From contig CAZQHE010000003.1 in assembly GCA_964593155.1 (NCBI GenBank), forward strand, positions 9,869-73,868: a stretch of 64,000 nt of DNA, in the 5' to 3' direction. The notes beneath the pieces are model-generated. The model was not told the DNA's origin. It saw only the letters and a list, made by a program, of their open reading frames with translations, and searched no databases. The stretch comes from JAJRXK01 sp964593155 (GTDB lineage Bacteria; Krumholzibacteriota; Krumholzibacteriia; JAJRXK01). Positions 21,520-31,023 of the stretch are shown one piece after another (within the stretch, counting starts at the first letter, position 1; each line of letters opens with the position of its first letter). A program made the translations under genes and the position numbers.

Positions 21520-24500
21520 CGCTTCTTCTGATCGAGCGTCTTGCCGGTGCCGATCATGCGCGTCGGCGTGCCGACCTGGCGCGTGCGACGGCGGCGGCGA
21601 CGGCGACGCGCGCGGGGATCCTCGTCGCCCTCGTCCTCGTCTTCGCCCTCGTCGTCCGGCGCGGACTCCGGCGCGGACNNNNNNNNNNNNNNNNNNNNNN
21701 NNNNNNNNNNNNNNNNNNNNNNNNNNNNNNNNNNNNNNNNNNNNNNNNNNNNNNNNNNNNNNNNNNNNNNNNNNNNNNGTCGCCCTCGTCCTCGTCTTCG
21801 CCCTCGTCGTCCGGCGCGGACTCCGGCGCGGACGACCGTGGGCTCGTCTGCGGGCTCGCCGGCTCTTCGTGCTCGGATTCCTCGCTCCGACCGCGGTCCT
21901 CCGGTTCCGGGGCGGGTGCGTCCTCGCGCGAGGGTTCTCCGCCGGACGGGGCGGACTCGGACTCGGGCACCGGACGCACGTAGCCTTCGGCCGTGTCGAT
22001 CGCGCCTTCCACGTCGGCGACCGTCTCGGGGCTGTCGGCCGCGCTCTCCTCGGAGCGACGGCGCCCCCGGCGCGAGCGCCGCTCCCGCGACGGACGCTCC
22101 TCGCGGGAGCGCTCCCCGCGGGATCGCCCTTCCCGGGGGCGATCTTCGCGGGGGCGATCTTCGCGGGAGCGCGGCTCGCGAGAGTCCTCCTCGAGGCGTG
22201 CCCGCTCCTGGCGCGACGTGTCGTCGCCGGGAGCCGTGTGCCGCGGTGATTCGTCGGCCGGACCCTCGGCGCCGGTGGTGGACGACGCCGTCGTGCCGGT
22301 CTGGGTACGGCGGCTTCGCGAACGGCGGCGACGGCGGGTGGTGCGGCGCTCGGAGCGCTCCTCGCCCTCGGTCGACGCCGCCTCCCCGGCCCCGGTGTCC
22401 GATTCGGCCGGGCGGGTCTCGCCGCGTTCGGCTGGGTGGGTCTCGCCACGCTCGGCCGGCACGGACGCCCCCCGTTCACGCGGGGCCTTCTCGCCACGCG
22501 GGGCCTTCTCGCCACCCTCGGTCGAGGTCGGATCCTGCGAGGCCTCGGTCGCGGCGCTCTCTTCGCTCCGCGCGCTACGGCGGCGCCCCCGTCCGCCGCG
22601 GCGACCACGACGCCGGCGACGCTTCGGCCGCTCGCCTTCCTGCTGCTGCGGTGCCTGGCCACCGGCCGTGGCCTCGGCCGCGACCTCGCCCTGCCCTTCC
22701 GAAGCAGAGGTCGTCTCCCGGGCCGGGCGCTCGGAGGCCTTGTCCTCCTCGGGTCGGCGCCGGCGACGGCGACGGCGCTCCCCGTTCTCGCGTGCGGCCG
22801 CTTCCTCGCGTTTCTCCTCGCGGTCGCGCTCGCGACCACGCGGGCGACGCTCGCGCTCGGGCTCGCCGGACTCGGAGCGGCGACGGCGACGACGACGGGA
22901 GTCGCGCCCCTCGGCGGCGGCCGGTTCCTCCTCGCGGTCACGCTCGCGGCCGCGACGGCGGCGTCCGCCGCGCTCCTGTTCCTGATCACCCCGGCCGCGA
23001 CGCTGCTCGTCACCGCCGCCGCGCTGGTCGGACTTCTCGATCTCTGCCACCAGATCCTTGCGCCGCTGCAGCGACACGATCTGGAATTCCTCGCGGTGAA
23101 GGCGCGCGTCGTCGATCACGTCGATCTGGATCCCGGTCGAGCGCTCGATCTGCTGGACCGAGTTCGCCCGCTCGCTCATGAGCTGCAGGGCCAGCGTGGG
23201 ATTCGCGCGCACCTGCACGGCCTTCTCGTTGCGCGTCGCGCCCAGCTTGGTGAGCAGGCGCTCGACCTTGTTCGCGAGGGTGTCGACCGACAACACCTGC
23301 CCCGAGCCGTTGCAGTACGGACAGTTGTCGCTCAGACGATCCTTGAGTGATTCCTGCACGCGCTGGCGGCTCATCTCGATCAGGCCGAGTTCGCTCACCG
23401 CGAAGGTCTTCGTGCGGCTGCGATCGCGCTTGAGGTGCTGACGCAGCTCGGCCAGGACCTTGCGCTTGTCGTCCTCGCTGTCCATGTCGATGAAGTCGAG
23501 GACGATGATCCCGCCCACGTCGCGCAGGCGGAGCTGCCGCGCGATCTCCTTGGCCGCGAGCATGTTCGTCTTGAAGATGGTCTCGGCCTGGTTCTTCTTG
23601 CCGATGAAGCGACCGGTGTTGACGTCGATCGCGACCAGGGCCTCGGTCTGTTCGATCACGAGGAAGCCCCCGCGCTTCATCCAGACCTTCTTGTCGAGGC
23701 TCTTCTTCAGCTCGGCCTCGATCCCGAACTTGTCGAAGACCGGCAGGTCGCCCTGGTACAGGTGGATGCGGTCGCGCAGATCGGGCGAGAAGGTCTTCAC
23801 GTACTGCATCAGCCGCTGGTGGTCCTCCTTGCTGTCGACCACCACCGAATCGACGTCGTCCTTGAAGATGTCGCGGATCAGGCTGACGATCAGGCCGACG
23901 TCCTCGTGGACCACCGCCGGCGCCTTGGACTGGTGCGCCGTGTGCTGGATCTCCTTCCAGAGATCCCGCAGGTACTGCATGTCGCGCTCGATCATCTTGG
24001 CGTCCTGACCGATCGCCGCGGTGCGGATGATGAACGCCCCCGCCTCGTCCTCGGGCTTCAGGTCGGACAGGATGCTCTTGAGCCGGCCACGCTCCTTGCG
24101 GTCTTCGATCTTGCGGCTCACGCCCACGTGGTCGCCCTTGGGCATGAGTACCATGAAGCGACCAGGCAGGCTGATGTCGGCGGTCAGACGCGGACCCTTG
24201 GTACCGATGACCTCCTTGGTCACCTGCACGAGGATCTCGTCGCCCTCCTTGAGCATGGTCTCGATGGGGCGCAGGCCCTCGCGGCGGCGTCCCCGGCCAC
24301 GTCCCCGGCCACGGCCACGATCGTCGTCGTCGACGGGGTCGTCGTGGACCAGGTCGGAGACGTGGAGGAAGCCTCCCTTCTCCATGCCGATGTCGACGAA
24401 GGCGGCCTGCAGGCCGGGACGGACGGCGGTGACCACGCCCTTGTACACGTTGCCGACCGCACGCTTGTGGTCGGCGCGCTCCATCATGAACTCGACGACC

Positions 24501-24568
24501 TCACGGTCCTCGAGGAGCGCGACGCGGACTTCGTTGGGGCTGGAGTTGATGACGATCTCTTTGTGCAT
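21516..24568 (-). CDS. rne: RNase E/G family endoribonuclease with long arginine/glutamate-rich tail (interrupted by an assembly gap)
   Basis: This endoribonuclease acts in mRNA decay and rRNA processing. Translation starts at MHKEIVINSSPNEVRVAL. The S1 RNA-binding domain (about 35-130) contains a basic RGRGRGRGRGRRR insertion. The DNase I-like catalytic part has VAIDVNTGRFIG (about 314) and VLDFIDMDSEDD (about 356) with the Mg2+-binding aspartates. The zinc-link CPYCNGSG lies near 414. From about 530 on, the protein is low-complexity Arg/Glu (EDRPREDRPREGRSRGERS and similar), as in RNase E scaffold tails. A 100-N gap breaks the 3' end. Its flanks are the same 55 bp; collapsing them gives one frame of about 965 residues ending in KTLDQKKR. 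The upstream DUF2344 gene is a conserved neighbour. Confidence 0.9.
21624..21678. repeat. 55-bp direct repeat, copy 1, left of the N gap
   Basis: This stretch is identical over all 55 bases to 21779-21833. One copy abuts each side of the 100 Ns. In both copies the minus-strand frame reads SAPESAPDDEGEDEDEGD, so the two are the same piece of the RNase E/G tail seen at both contig ends. Confidence 0.95.
21679..21778. other. 100-N scaffold gap
   Basis: Exactly 100 Ns, a conventional placeholder rather than a measured length. Because the flanks overlap perfectly by 55 bp, little or no sequence may really be missing. Confidence 0.97.
21779..21833. repeat. 55-bp direct repeat, copy 2, right of the N gap
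   Basis: Second copy of the 55-bp unit at 21624-21678, directly after the Ns. Past it the sequence diverges (gaccgtggg), as expected if the left contig simply ends in the overlap. Confidence 0.95.
22480..22515. repeat. two tandem 18-bp units in the RNase E/G tail
   Basis: GCGGGGCCTTCTCGCCAC occurs twice in tandem and encodes a doubled EKAPRG-type hexapeptide in the disordered tail. A second tandem (ggcgatcttcgcggg twice, around 22138-22168) encodes repeated PREDR. These are expansions of a low-complexity coding region. Confidence 0.8.
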
Positions 24569-24588
24569 GACGGCTGTCTCGACCTCGT

Positions 24589-26853
24589 TCAAGCGCAGAG
24601 CTTCGCCTTCGCGCGGAGTCGTCGTTCGACTCCGCGGGCCTGCTCGATCGGGGTGACGAGTCGCTCGCGACCCGCGTCGTTCTCGATCGTCAGCAGGCGA
24701 AGGCGTTGCAGGGGAATGCATCGGACGTCCACCGCGGCTTCCTCCAGACCGCGACGCAGCACGTCGCGCGGGCGGCAGCGCGATCCCGGTCCCCGGACGT
24801 CGAGCGCGAACACCAGGCGATGCTCGTCGTCGGGGCCTTCGGAGATCCGGACGTCACGGAGCTGATTGATCGGGTCGTCGGGATCGTCGGTGCACGGATG
24901 GTCGGCACCGATCCGACGACTCCAGGCCTCGAGGCGAGCGAGACTGCTCGCACGGGCCGTTGCGTCGTTCCACAGGGAGGGAGCGAGGCGCGCCTGGTAT
25001 TCGGTCAACGCCACGCGGGAGAGCGCCACGTCGTTCCCGTGCGCGGGAACGAAGAGCATGCGGTGCAGCTGCAGGTCGTCCGGCAGGTGCGGGCGCAGGC
25101 GCTCCAGAAGATCGGGAACCCGGTGGACCAGGCCGAGGTCGACGACCTCGGCCAGCCCCTCGATTCCCGTGGGCAACGAAGGACCGAAGCTGAGCTTCGG
25201 GCGGGGTTGGGCCACCCCGGAGGTGGCCAGGGGAACCTCCGCGCGCGCGCAGGCGCGCAGGAAGAGCTCGGTGACCTCGCCGGCACCGAGGAACCGCAGC
25301 CGGCCGCGCTTGGCGAACTCGACGCGGTGATCGAACTGCCGCGGAACCAACGCCTGCCAGCGCGTCCAGCGGTCGGCGCGCTTCTTCTTCCCACCTCGAC
25401 GCGCGCGGCGACGACGCGACCCGGACGACTTGCCATCGGCGGCCGCCGGCGGCGTCTCGACGGCCGGTGGCCGGAAGCCGGTGGGAGCACACACGCCCGT
25501 CGGGTCGGTGAGCGGGACGGGGTCGAAGGCCTCGGACCCGGGAAGTTCCGGCCCCGCGCTCAGGGCCTCGCGCCAGACCACCACGTCGAGCGCAGCGTCG
25601 CTGTCGGCCCGTCGTCCTCCCCGCTCGTGCACCCGCTCGAGAACCGGAGCCGCGTCCGATCCAGCGCGCCGCAGCAGGGTCTCGATCGCCGGCAGAGCCG
25701 GCGGCACGGTCTCCACGCGCATGCGCTTGGTCGGCAACTGCTCCCGCAGGGCGGCGAGCGTCGCCGCCGCGACCGCCGGTCGGATGGCCGGACCCTCGTC
25801 GGGCACGAAGCACCCCACCCGCACGACCACCTGCCGAGCGCCGCGCGGGGCGACCGAGACCACGTCGTCGACGAGGCGGCCGATCGAGGCGCGGTCGGCG
25901 TCGGTCTCGCCGGGCAGGCCGATCACGAAGTCCAGCTGCACGGCCCCGGCCTCGTCGGCGAAAGCCGCGGTCACGGCCGCACCGAGGGTCTCGGCGTCGA
26001 TCAGACCGTGGCGCTCGCGCACGGATGCCGAGCCGCTGCCCACGAAGACCTGCTCGGTGAACGAGTCCCCACGGCCGGCCACCCGTCGGCGCGGCGTTCG
26101 GTGCAGGGCGTCGGTGCCGCCCAGGACCAGCCAGGCCGACGACTCGTCCCTGCGCGGCCCGCGCGGGGTCAGCAGCTGCTCGTCGTCACTGCGGCCCAGC
26201 ACCGGACCGTCCGGTGCCGGCCGCGCGGTGAGGATTCCGTCGGTCGCGGCCGGGGTGGCGCCGAGACAGGACGCGAGCATGCCGTCGCGTCGGAGGGCGG
26301 AGGCAGGGACGACGGCGTCGCCGTGAACGGCGGCCAGCTCCGGAATCCGCTCGGCCCCCGGGCCGCTGAGGATCACCCGGGGCACACGCCCGCGACGTCG
26401 CGCTCGGTGGTCGACCCCGGCGCAGACGAACACGCTCAGCAGGCCCAGCAGCTGCAACGGGCTCTCGAGCCATACGAGCCACACGGGCACGTCGGCCAGC
26501 GGTTGCAGGCTCGGGCGTGCGAACCACGGGATCCCGTGCTGCACCAGTGCGCGCTCGACGTCGGGCGCGGGGGCACAGGCGAGTCCGATTCGTACTTCGG
26601 GCGGGAGAAGTGCGGATTCGAAGAGCGGCCGCAGGGCCTCGGGCGTGTCGGGTCCCTCGGCGAGGGACGGCCAGATCCACGCGATGTCGGGCGCGCCGTC
26701 CGCGTTACGGAAGTCCCCCTCGAAGGGGCCCAGCAGCCGGCTCGGGCGCTCAAGACGGGGAAGGATCTCCCGGTCGAGCAGCTCCGCCAGGCGCTCCGCG
26801 CGGACCGCGACGGCTCCGTCTCCGCTGACCACCCCGCGGTGGTCCTCGATCAC
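24589..26853 (-). CDS. TIGR03960-like protein with degenerate radical SAM region fused to DUF2344
   Basis: The protein has 754 residues. The C-terminal 240 (from about 510) are DUF2344: VEFAKRGRLRFLG, LPTGIEGLAEVVDL and YQARL. The N-terminal part follows the B12-binding-like and radical SAM layout of the TIGR03960 family (PVWLVWLESPLQLLGLLSVFV, VILSGPGAERIPEL, LDFVIGLPGETDADRASI). However, the CxxxCxxC motif that binds the [4Fe-4S] cluster is absent: the few N-terminal cysteines are isolated. A Lys/Arg-rich linker (RRRRARRGGKKKRADRW) joins the halves. The family normally lies directly upstream of RNase E/G genes, exactly as here (20-bp gap). The start is GTG. Its role is unknown; without the cluster it cannot be a classical radical SAM enzyme. 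Confidence 0.75.
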   Translation of the reverse strand: MIEDHRGVVSGDGAVAVRAERLAELLDREILPRLERPSRLLGPFEGDFRNADGAPDIAWIWPSLAEGPDTPEALRPLFESALLPPEVRIGLACAPAPDVERALVQHGIPWFARPSLQPLADVPVWLVWLESPLQLLGLLSVFVCAGVDHRARRRGRVPRVILSGPGAERIPELAAVHGDAVVPASALRRDGMLASCLGATPAATDGILTARPAPDGPVLGRSDDEQLLTPRGPRRDESSAWLVLGGTDALHRTPRRRVAGRGDSFTEQVFVGSGSASVRERHGLIDAETLGAAVTAAFADEAGAVQLDFVIGLPGETDADRASIGRLVDDVVSVAPRGARQVVVRVGCFVPDEGPAIRPAVAAATLAALREQLPTKRMRVETVPPALPAIETLLRRAGSDAAPVLERVHERGGRRADSDAALDVVVWREALSAGPELPGSEAFDPVPLTDPTGVCAPTGFRPPAVETPPAAADGKSSGSRRRRARRGGKKKRADRWTRWQALVPRQFDHRVEFAKRGRLRFLGAGEVTELFLRACARAEVPLATSGVAQPRPKLSFGPSLPTGIEGLAEVVDLGLVHRVPDLLERLRPHLPDDLQLHRMLFVPAHGNDVALSRVALTEYQARLAPSLWNDATARASSLARLEAWSRRIGADHPCTDDPDDPINQLRDVRISEGPDDEHRLVFALDVRGPGSRCRPRDVLRRGLEEAAVDVRCIPLQRLRLLTIENDAGRERLVTPIEQARGVERRLRAKAKLCA

Positions 26854-27316
26854 GAGCGGGACCGGTCCAGGTCTACGAGTGTCTCGACTCCGGACCGCCA
26901 GCAGCGCTCACGACGCGCTCGGCGATCCACGGCAGGAGGTGTGGCCGAGCAGACGGCGAGCGCGCGATCCGGCGCGCGGCAGGCGGCACGCGGTCCGACT
27001 CCGTGCCCGGACGAGACACCACGTCCTCGGGCCGGGGGTGCGCCCGCGGGAGACCCGCCGGGGGCTGCGGCGCACACGGAATCGACGGAGCGGCCACACG
27101 GCTCCCTCGCGGCAAACCATAGACCCGACAGCGAGTTTCGGCCAGCGTGGGTTCACATCCCGGACGAGGACCGGGCCGAATAGCCCCGCACCGCTTCCGG
27201 ACTGGCGGCCCGGGCCGCATTGGACCATCGTCGCAATCTCCGACCGGCCGCCGCGCACGCGGCCGCCCAAGCCCGATCCCGCCGGCCAGACGCCGGCTCT
27301 TTCGGAAGGAACGACG
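26854..27316. other. 463-bp intergenic region, no supported gene
   Basis: The region lies between the divergent DUF2344 gene and the broken DinB gene. Several frames are open simply because the G+C is very high; none has a ribosome site together with recognisable protein sequence. It presumably holds promoters for both sides, but no clear -35/-10 pair was found. It may include decayed sequence, since the neighbouring DinB gene is itself damaged. Confidence 0.4.
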
Positions 27317-27507
27317 ATGTCCGTGATCGACGCCCTCGTCGCCGAGCTCGACCAGGAGCTCGCATCGACCTGCCGCGGGCCGCGGTGCTGCGCAGCTTCG
27401 CGCTCAACCACCTCTCCCATCATCGCGGACAGCTCACGGTGTACCTGCGGCTGATCGGCGCTCCGGTTCCCGGCGTGTACGGGCCGTCCGCCGACGAGAC
27501 CACGTGA
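27317..27507 (+). pseudogene. DinB-family gene remnant with large internal deletion and frameshift
   Basis: The ATG at 27317 has a good ribosome site (ggaaggaacgacg) and opens with MSVIDALVAELDQELA, a typical DinB-superfamily N-terminus. About 45 bases later the DinB C-terminus appears in another frame: LRSFALNHLSHHRGQLTVYL then RLIGAPVPGVYGPSADE, including the metal-binding His motif. An intact DinB protein has about 150-170 residues, so roughly 100 residues from the middle are missing and the two ends are out of frame. gagctcg occurs on both sides of the junction region, which could have guided the deletion. The stop overlaps the GTG of the EamA gene. Confidence 0.75.
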
Positions 27508-28388
27508 ACCGCCTGCTCGGCTCCGGACCCCTGCTCATGGTGTTGGCCTCGCTGGCCTTCACCACCATGGTGGCCTGCGCCCGCTTCGCCCGGCAGGAGA
27601 TGGCCGGGGTCGAGCTGGTGTTCTGGCGGGCCGTGATCTCGCTGCCCCTGCTCGTGATCGCGGCCCGCGGCGTGCGCCTGATGATCGGCCCGGGGCGGGG
27701 GGCCCTGATCCTCCGTTCCGCCCTCGGATTCTGCGCCATGACCTGCTTCTACGTGGCCGCGCGCGAGGTCGATCTGCTCACCCTCTCGCTGATCATGCGT
27801 CTGCAGCCGATCCTGGTGACCCTGGCCGCGCCCGTGGTCCTCGACACCAGCGAGTACGCCGGCCGCGGTGCGATCGTGGCCGCGATGTTCGGGTTCGCCG
27901 GTAGCGCCCTGCTCGCCGCGCCGAAGCTGCAGGCCGGGTCGTGGATGATCCTCTTCGCGCTCGGGGCTCCCGTCTTCTCGGCCGGGGCCCACCTCGCCCT
28001 GCGGCGCGTGGCCCCGCACAACAGCGGCACGGCCATCGTGACCTGGTTCCACCTGATCATGATCCCCCTCGCCCTCGGCGGAGCCGCCGCGACGGGTGGC
28101 AGCATGCCGACCGTACCCGCGAACGCCATCCTCTGGCCGGTGCTGGGCGTCGGTCTGTTCGCCACCGTGGGACAGCTCCTGATGACGCGTGCGTACGGCG
28201 TGGAACGGGCGTCCCTGGTGGCCTCGGCGTCGTACGCGGGCGTGTTGTTCGCCCTCGTCTACGACCTCTTCCTGTTCGGCGAGTCCCCGACCTGGTGGGC
28301 CCTGCCGGGGGGCGCGATGGTGATCGGTTCCAGCCTGTGGCTCGTGATCCGCGCGCAGCGGAAGCGCGCGATCGGAATGGTGCACTGA
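27504..28388 (+). CDS. EamA/DMT-family transporter
   Basis: The protein has 294 residues with ten predicted transmembrane helices arranged as two EamA repeats (first repeat up to about residue 140, second up to 290). Family features include FWRAVISLPLLVIAARG in the first half and LLMTRAYGVERASLVASASY in the second. Members are mostly exporters of amino acids or other metabolites; the substrate is not predictable. The start is a GTG overlapping the stop of the DinB remnant. A structured hairpin follows at 28393-28425. Confidence 0.88.
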   Translation: MNRLLGSGPLLMVLASLAFTTMVACARFARQEMAGVELVFWRAVISLPLLVIAARGVRLMIGPGRGALILRSALGFCAMTCFYVAAREVDLLTLSLIMRLQPILVTLAAPVVLDTSEYAGRGAIVAAMFGFAGSALLAAPKLQAGSWMILFALGAPVFSAGAHLALRRVAPHNSGTAIVTWFHLIMIPLALGGAAATGGSMPTVPANAILWPVLGVGLFATVGQLLMTRAYGVERASLVASASYAGVLFALVYDLFLFGESPTWWALPGGAMVIGSSLWLVIRAQRKRAIGMVH

Positions 28389-28392
28389 CCCA

Positions 28393-28425
28393 GCCGGGGA
28401 ACACACGTGGACGTGATCCCCCGGC
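28393..28425. terminator. hairpin downstream of the EamA gene
   Basis: GCCGGGG (28393-28399) pairs with CCCCGGC (28419-28425). The enclosed 19 bases contain a further self-complementary cacgt/acgtg pair. It lies 4 bases after the EamA stop and could also serve the convergent gene at 28527. No U-tract is visible. Confidence 0.45.
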
Positions 28426-28526
28426 GAGAGCGTTCCCTCGGGGCTCGAGTTCGTCCGCGTCGACACCGTCGGGCCTCTGCGCGGTGGGCCAGAGGTCACG
28501 ATGCGGCGCTGGTCGCCGCGTCCGGC

Positions 28527-29267
28527 TCAGCGGGCCAGACGAGGCGGTTCGTCGAACTGCATGACCATGCGCTTGTCCCCGACCCGGATCGTGGCCGTCA
28601 ACGGGAACTCGGCGTCGTTCGCCTGCCAGTAGGCCCAGTAGGGCGCGTGGCGTTCGGGCGAGACGGTCACCACTGCGGGCAGCGTGACGGTCTGGCGGAC
28701 CATGCGGAGATCGGAATCCCAGGCCGACGAAGTCCCCGTCGTCGATGGTGTGGGTCCGGCGGCACCGAGTCCGGTCCCGCCCTTGGCTTCAACGCCGGCG
28801 GCACCACCCCCGTTCGCGCGCTGTTCGGCGCTGAGGATCTCGTAGGCGGCAACGGTCGCCTGCTCGGCCCGCAAGCCGTGATCGATTCCTTCCGGCCAGT
28901 CCAGCAGGGGGATGAGCGGAACACCGTCACGGTCGTACAGCTTGATCTGCTCGCGATCGATCGCGAGCGAGTTGTCTCCGTGGTTGTGCAGAACGAGATC
29001 GAGCGTGTACACGCTCTCGCAGCGGTACAGCGAGGCGGCGGCAGTCATGCTGGCGTCACCGGCGACGACGGCGTTGATCAGGCAGTCGTGCTTCGGCCGC
29101 TTGGCGGCCGGGAGCTCGTCGACCTTCACCGCGTAGCGCGTCGTCATGCCGTCGAGGTAGACGACCTGTCCGTCGTCCTGACGCTTGTCGACGTCCACGG
29201 GGGCCGTGGTCGCACAGGCGGCCAGCAAGGGAAGCAGCGCGACGTGAGTGGGGAAACGTCGAGCCAT
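28527..29267 (-). CDS. lipoprotein of unknown function (YcfL-like length and layout uncertain)
   Basis: The product has 246 residues and begins with a lipoprotein signal, MARRFPTHVALLPLLAAC, lipid-modified at Cys18. The ribosome site aaggaggccggac is near perfect and fixes the start. The mature part contains LDLVLHNHGDNSLAIDREQIKLYD, an immunoglobulin-like description of a conserved DUF-type beta domain, then a Gly/Ala/Thr-rich linker (about 165-190) and a final segment FPLTATIRVGDKRMVMQF. No family can be named with confidence. It is convergent with the EamA gene and follows the kinase gene by a 119-bp spacer. Confidence 0.65.
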   Translation of the reverse strand: MARRFPTHVALLPLLAACATTAPVDVDKRQDDGQVVYLDGMTTRYAVKVDELPAAKRPKHDCLINAVVAGDASMTAAASLYRCESVYTLDLVLHNHGDNSLAIDREQIKLYDRDGVPLIPLLDWPEGIDHGLRAEQATVAAYEILSAEQRANGGGAAGVEAKGGTGLGAAGPTPSTTGTSSAWDSDLRMVRQTVTLPAVVTVSPERHAPYWAYWQANDAEFPLTATIRVGDKRMVMQFDEPPRLAR

Positions 29268-29386
29268 GTCCGGCCTCCTTGTCTCGGCGGCCGGGGCGGC
29301 GAGGCCCACGGCCGCTCCTGATGCGATCGTACAACGATCGAAGGCGGCCGTGGTGTGCGGTTTTGTGCGATCGACCGAAGGGGCCC

Positions 29387-30922
29387 TCACACGGCCGGAA
29401 CGGAGGGTTCCGGGGTCTCTCCCGGCGCGGGGGCGGCGTCGGCGGCGGCGAACTCGACCTCGAACCAGAACTCCGAGCCCCGGCCCGGTTCGCTGTCGAC
29501 ACCGATCGTGCCGTTCATCAACTCCACGAGCTGTCGGCAGATCGACAGGCCGAGACCGGTCCCGCCGTGGCGACGGGTGGTCGAGCTGTCCGCCTGGACG
29601 AAGGCGTCGAACAACGCCCCGCAGCGTTCGGGCGGGATCCCCACGCCCGTGTCGCGCACGACGAAGCGCAGGCGGGCCCGGTCGTCGACCCGCGCGCACG
29701 GTGCCAGCGCGACCGTCACCCCACCGCGTTCGGTGAACTTCACGGCGTTGTTCACCAGGTTGGTGATCACCTGTCGCAGACGCGTGGGATCGCCCCGCAC
29801 CAATCGCGGCACGTCGGGAGCGACCTCCTCGGACAGGTCCAGACCCTTGCCCCGCGCCGCGAACTCGAGCGCACGCGTGACCGACCGCACCTGCTCGGCC
29901 GGATCGAAGTCCAGCGACTCCAGGTCGAGCCGTCCTGCCTCGATCTTGGAGAAGTCGAGGACGTCGTCGATGACCTTCAGCAGGATCTCGGCGCTCTTCA
30001 CCGCGACCTCGGCGTAGTCGCGCTGATCGTCGTCGAGTTCGGTCTGCAACAAGAGTTCGGTCATCCCGACCATGCCGTTCACGGGTGTGCGGATCTCGTG
30101 GCTCATGTTCGCCAGGAAGTCGCTCTTGGCGCGGTTGGCACACTCGGCGGCTTCGCGGGCCGCGTCGGCGTCGTTCTTGGCCTCGATCAGCGCGGCCCGT
30201 GCGTCGGTCAGTTCACGCACCCGCTCGGCCAGTTCGCGCTCCTGCTGCTTCTGCTTCGAGATGTCGACGAAGGCTTCGAGCAGCACGTCCTGGCCCTGCC
30301 AGACGAAGGGGATCACCGTCTTGAGGATCGGAACTCTCGACCCGTCGGGTCCGAGCGCCACCCGCTCGGAGTGATCGACGTGATGGCCGAGATCCATGAC
30401 CGGGCACGCGTGCTCCTGCGCCGGGCACACCATCTGGTGGCAGCGCCGATCGACGAGCTCCCCCTCGGTACGGCCCACGATCTCCTGGGCGGTGCGGTTG
30501 ATCCGACGCACGCGGCGATCGGTGCCGACGATCATGATCCCGAAGGGAACCGATTCGACGAGTTCCTCCGTCGAACGTGCGACCTGCGCGAGATCCGCAG
30601 CCGTCCGTTCCCTCTCTGCCATCGTACGGCGGACGACGCGATGACCGACGACGACGGCCAGCAGACCGATCGCCCACAGACCAGCGTGCCAGACGAGGAG
30701 GGAGTCGCGGGCCTCGCGCCCGGCGTCGAGCATCGAGGGCGGAACTGCGTCCCCCGAGGCATGGCCCGGATCGTCGTGCATCTCCTCGGCATGACAGCTC
30801 GCGAGCCGCTGCACCGTGCGATCGTGCTGATCGAGGTTCCACAGCAACGAGGCCCCGATCGCGGCCGACCAGGCCAGGACGGGGAGCCACAGATGGTACC
30901 GGAAACGGGCGGGCGACGACAT
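29387..30922 (-). CDS. membrane PAS-containing sensor histidine kinase
   Basis: The protein has 511 residues. Two transmembrane helices (about 10-28 and 70-92) frame a periplasmic loop with HDRTVQRLASCHAEEMHDD. A PAS domain (about 110-240) carries the cysteine cluster CHQMVCPAQEHACPVMD. A coiled segment leads to HisKA with the phosphorylated His in SHEIRTPVNGM (about residue 274). HATPase_c has N (NLVNNAVKF), G1 (DTGVGIP) and G2 (GGTGLGLSI) boxes. No receiver domain is fused and no response regulator lies nearby, so it is an orphan. The start at 30922 was chosen because the first membrane helix begins there. The PAS cysteines could make it a redox or metal sensor; this is inference. Confidence 0.88.
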   Translation of the reverse strand: MSSPARFRYHLWLPVLAWSAAIGASLLWNLDQHDRTVQRLASCHAEEMHDDPGHASGDAVPPSMLDAGREARDSLLVWHAGLWAIGLLAVVVGHRVVRRTMAERERTAADLAQVARSTEELVESVPFGIMIVGTDRRVRRINRTAQEIVGRTEGELVDRRCHQMVCPAQEHACPVMDLGHHVDHSERVALGPDGSRVPILKTVIPFVWQGQDVLLEAFVDISKQKQQERELAERVRELTDARAALIEAKNDADAAREAAECANRAKSDFLANMSHEIRTPVNGMVGMTELLLQTELDDDQRDYAEVAVKSAEILLKVIDDVLDFSKIEAGRLDLESLDFDPAEQVRSVTRALEFAARGKGLDLSEEVAPDVPRLVRGDPTRLRQVITNLVNNAVKFTERGGVTVALAPCARVDDRARLRFVVRDTGVGIPPERCGALFDAFVQADSSTTRRHGGTGLGLSICRQLVELMNGTIGVDSEPGRGSEFWFEVEFAAADAAPAPGETPEPSVPAV

Positions 30923-31023
30923 GGCCTCTCCGGGAACGACGCAGGGGGGAGCCGCACCACGCGCGGGCGCTGCCCGGGAGATCGGCACGTCGCCCACTCG
31001 TCTTGAGTCCCGGAGACGCGAAA

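Noticed and set aside
22480..22515. Tandem repeats as a possible CRISPR array
   Set aside because: Only two copies, no unique spacers, and they encode repeated residues of the RNase E/G tail.
26854..27316. Several open frames between the DUF2344 gene and the DinB remnant
   Set aside because: None has a ribosome site plus recognisable protein sequence; they overlap one another on both strands.
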